From the NCBI GenBank assembly GCA_028710415.1, contig JAQTUE010000002.1, positions 62,001 through 126,000 on the forward strand: a DNA stretch of 64,000 bases, given 5' to 3'. Position 1 is the first letter of the stretch. Each line of letters opens with the position of its first letter. The position numbers and the translations under genes are program-made. Below, piece after piece: positions 61,223 through 64,000 of the stretch. The stretch is from Paludibacter sp. GTDB lineage: Bacteria > Bacteroidota > Bacteroidia > Bacteroidales > Paludibacteraceae. A model generated the notes under the pieces. It worked only from the letters and a program-made list of their open reading frames with translations. It was not told the origin of the DNA and did no database searches.

Positions 61223-64000
61223 ATGAAAAGAAAAATCATTTTTCTATCGGTATTACTCTTGTTTGGAGTATGCTTAGTTTCTGCACAGCAGAATCTTTCT
61301 GTTTCGGGAGTTGTGACCGATGCTAGTGATGGTAGCCCTCTGATCGGGGTTTCAGTACAAGTAAAAGGATCGACAAAAGGGACTATTACAGATGTGAACG
61401 GGAGATATACCGTAAACACCACCCAAGGTTCTAAAATTGTTTTCTCCTATATTGGGATGGAAAGGCAAGAGCTAACAGTTAAAAGCAAAGTTATCAATGT
61501 AAGTCTTCAGACAGACTCCAAAATGTTGAACGAAGTGGTAGCTATTGGTTATGGTACTGCTAAACGTGCCGATTTAACTACTGCCCAAACTTCTGTTTCG
61601 GCAAAAGAAATGGATAAAACAGTAAACACAACGCTGGAACAAGCCCTTCAAGGGAGAGCCGCCGGTGTGTATATTACCCAGAATTCCGGCCAACCCGGTG
61701 GAGGTATCTCTGTTGCCGTACGCGGTGTAAGTTCAATAAACGGAACAACCGAACCATTGTATGTGATTGATGGTGTGCAAATACCCGGTACAACGGTAAG
61801 TTATGGTTCAACCAGTTCTTCAAACCCTCTCTCGGGCCTTAACCCTTCGGACATTGCTGATGTACAGATTCTGCAAGGTCCTTCCGCAACTGCATTATAT
61901 GGTTCCAGGGCAACAAATGGTGTTGTGCTGATATCTACCAAACGTGGTAAAGCCGGTGATGCAAAAATCAGCTATAACTACAGTTATTCTCAACAGACTC
62001 CTCCACAACGTATGGATGTTATGAATTTGCCACAATATGCCCAAATGGTAAATGAATTTCACTCCATCGTAAACGGTACAACTCCGGTAGAGTTTTTAGA
62101 TCCTTCCATATTAGGAAAAGGAACTGACTGGCAGAGCGAATTGTTCCATAATTCAGGCATGCAAAAACATCAGATAAGCGTGAGTGGCGGGAACGAAAAA
62201 ACTACTTATTATTTATCGGGTGAATACCTGAAACAGGATGGTGTTGCAGCGGGATCGGGATTTGATCGTCTGGGCATGCGTATGAATGTGGATACAAAAC
62301 CAAGAAAATGGCTTACGTTAGGTGCTAACGCCAGTTTCAACCAAACGTTCGAGAAACTGACCTCCAGTTCGGAAGATGTAATAACAAATGCGTTGCAACT
62401 TACACCTCAAACTCCAATAAAGAATCTGGATGGGACTTATGGAGGAGGCGATCCAACAAAACCTGAAGATAAATTTGCTCCAGTAAATCCGGTTGCTATT
62501 GCAAATTCTGTAACCAACAACAATACCCGGAGACAATTTAATGGTGGAACCAACCTGGCAATTGACATTTTGCCGGGTCTTACTTTCAGGACTTCGTTGA
62601 ATGCAAATCTGAACACCCAGAATTCAATTTATTTTTCACCAAAGCAAAAAATCGGGTGGTATGATAAAGCATTGGCCAACATGTCGGATTATAATGGTGT
62701 GGGCACCTATTGGAACTTAAATGAACTACTCCAATATGTCAAGACTTTTGGAAAGCATACTGTTGACTTAATGGTCAGCCACGAAGCACAGGAAAGCACC
62801 TGGAAAAGCAATGCAGCCAATATCAACACTTTCCTGACCAATGATGTTATTGATGTAAGTGCCGGTGATCAAACCACAGCCGATTTGAATGGCAGCGGTC
62901 ATAATTCATGGTCTATGGAATCGTACCTGGCCCGTTTTAATTACAATTATGCCGACAGGTATATTCTTTCAGCTTCTGTTCGTACAGATGGTTCGGCTAA
63001 TTTTGGTTCGGATAACCGATGGGGTTCTTTCCCTGCCATTTCGGGAGCCTGGAGAGTATCGAAAGAAAGCTGGTATCATGTGGACTTTATGAATGAATTC
63101 AAATTAAGACTTGAAACCGGAACAACCGGTAATCAGGGTGGTGGAGGAATTTATGCCTCCATGAATCCGGCTCCTTCAGCATGGGGTGTGGGATTTCTGC
63201 CAAGCAGATATCCAAATCCTAAATTGCAATGGGAATCGACATTAACCAACAACATTGGGTTTAACGCCAGTTTCTTTAATAACCGGATTCAACTGGAAGC
63301 AGATTATTACCATAAAGTGACCGATAACCTGATTATGCCTGCAGCATTACCTGCATTCATGGGTACGCGCGGAAATGGCGGACCTAATCCACCAACCGTT
63401 AACCTTGGATCTCTGCAAAACAATGGCTGGGCAATAAATTTAATTACAACGAATATCAATACCAAGAGCTTCAAATGGGAATCAAGTTTTAATATCTCAG
63501 GTTTTAAAACGAAGATCCTGAAGTTTAATAATGATGCAGCTACCATTGACCGTACTTCCTGGTGGATGAACAATTGGACACAACGTTCTGCTGTAGGCCA
63601 GGCACCCTGGTTGTTCTTAGGGTACAAGACCGAAGGGATTTTCCAATCGGTGGATGAAATTAATAACAGTGCCGTCCCGGTTGATGCAAAAGGTGTAAGG
63701 CTTACTACTGACCCTGCAAATGTTTGGGTGGGTGATGTAAAATACAAAGATATGAATGGTGATCACATTATCGATGTAAAGGATTTAACTTCGATAGGGA
63801 ATCCATGGCCGTTATTCTTTGGTGGATTTACAAATACATTTACTTACAAAGGATTTGAATTAAGTGTCCTGTTGACTTACTCCTACGGAAACAGCATATA
63901 CAATTATATGAAGATGACTGACTCAAATCCGCAACAGATTAATATCGGTCGTAATTTATTGAACAGTGCAGCCAATTATTCAAAACTGGCAACGGATGAA
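61223..64000 (+). CDS. SusC-like TonB-dependent transporter, truncated by window edge
   Basis: The ATG at 61,223 opens 926 codons that run to the window end. Signal peptide (MKRKIIFLSVLLLFGVCLVS then AQQ), carboxypeptidase-regulatory-like domain (VSGVVTDASDGSPLIGVSVQ, about 28-105), linker LNEVVAIGYGTAKRADLTTA, plug (about 110-235, with EPLYVIDGVQIPG and QILQGPSATALYGSRATNGV), and the first two thirds of the barrel. It is diverged from the pectin-locus SusC and begins another uptake locus. A SusD gene should follow beyond the window. Substrate unknown. Confidence 0.95.
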   Translation, partial: MKRKIIFLSVLLLFGVCLVSAQQNLSVSGVVTDASDGSPLIGVSVQVKGSTKGTITDVNGRYTVNTTQGSKIVFSYIGMERQELTVKSKVINVSLQTDSKMLNEVVAIGYGTAKRADLTTAQTSVSAKEMDKTVNTTLEQALQGRAAGVYITQNSGQPGGGISVAVRGVSSINGTTEPLYVIDGVQIPGTTVSYGSTSSSNPLSGLNPSDIADVQILQGPSATALYGSRATNGVVLISTKRGKAGDAKISYNYSYSQQTPPQRMDVMNLPQYAQMVNEFHSIVNGTTPVEFLDPSILGKGTDWQSELFHNSGMQKHQISVSGGNEKTTYYLSGEYLKQDGVAAGSGFDRLGMRMNVDTKPRKWLTLGANASFNQTFEKLTSSSEDVITNALQLTPQTPIKNLDGTYGGGDPTKPEDKFAPVNPVAIANSVTNNNTRRQFNGGTNLAIDILPGLTFRTSLNANLNTQNSIYFSPKQKIGWYDKALANMSDYNGVGTYWNLNELLQYVKTFGKHTVDLMVSHEAQESTWKSNAANINTFLTNDVIDVSAGDQTTADLNGSGHNSWSMESYLARFNYNYADRYILSASVRTDGSANFGSDNRWGSFPAISGAWRVSKESWYHVDFMNEFKLRLETGTTGNQGGGGIYASMNPAPSAWGVGFLPSRYPNPKLQWESTLTNNIGFNASFFNNRIQLEADYYHKVTDNLIMPAALPAFMGTRGNGGPNPPTVNLGSLQNNGWAINLITTNINTKSFKWESSFNISGFKTKILKFNNDAATIDRTSWWMNNWTQRSAVGQAPWLFLGYKTEGIFQSVDEINNSAVPVDAKGVRLTTDPANVWVGDVKYKDMNGDHIIDVKDLTSIGNPWPLFFGGFTNTFTYKGFELSVLLTYSYGNSIYNYMKMTDSNPQQINIGRNLLNSAANYSKLATDE

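Overview
The window comes from a member of the Bacteroidota, most likely Bacteroidales. The support is SusC/SusD pairs, a hybrid two-component regulator of the SusR-like class, many secreted proteins ending in type IX secretion (T9SS) sorting domains, moderate-to-low GC, weak Shine-Dalgarno sequences, and TAnnTTTG-type -7 promoter boxes in front of many genes. I see no rRNA, tRNA or CRISPR array.

Positions 1-2,655 (minus strand): an ECF sigma factor followed by three small His/Gly/Cys-rich membrane proteins. A 600-bp non-coding palindromic element lies inside this cluster. Positions 2,656-7,340 are an accessory, decayed stretch. It holds an unknown secreted protein, two AT-rich genes of unknown function (one directly behind the broken end of what looks like a polymorphic toxin, so probably its immunity gene), a broken outer-membrane-protein remnant, and several hairpin-type repeats. 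Next come an outer-membrane beta-barrel protein (7,341-9,017) and a tryptophanase-family lyase (9,278-10,726), which share a bidirectional terminator. A second copy of the palindromic element sits at 11,095-11,800, with its centre inverted relative to the first copy.

Positions 12,148-28,067 form a pectin utilisation locus: SusC, SusD, a surface lipoprotein of the DUF4957/DUF5123 type, a GH28 polygalacturonase, two PL9-like pectate lyases and a GH105-type unsaturated uronyl hydrolase. The lyases and polygalacturonase would cut homogalacturonan or rhamnogalacturonan outside the cell or in the periplasm. SusCD would import the oligosaccharides and GH105 would remove the unsaturated ends. A 1,453-residue hybrid two-component system at 33,265-37,626 is the probable sensor. 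Two T9SS-type secreted proteins lie between the locus and the sensor.

Positions 38,271-53,899 are the most interesting part. Two paralogous membrane-bound AraC-type regulators are each transcribed away from a surface-protein gene. Each divergent intergenic region carries five TTAC-like sites repeated every 20-21 bp. The first pair faces a BspA-like leucine-rich-repeat protein. The second faces a run of genes for a T9SS protein, a 2,702-residue YDG/MBG-repeat adhesin and an OmpA-family protein. The decayed end of a third such regulator lies at 54,092-54,345.

Positions 54,370-64,000 hold a double-SRPBCC protein, a membrane protein with a Pro-rich linker, a lipoprotein, a 40-residue basic protein, a polysaccharide deacetylase lipoprotein and the first 926 codons of another SusC. 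Short tandem repeats arranged as large GC-rich hairpins occur in three intergenic places (6.6, 38.0 and 58.8 kb).
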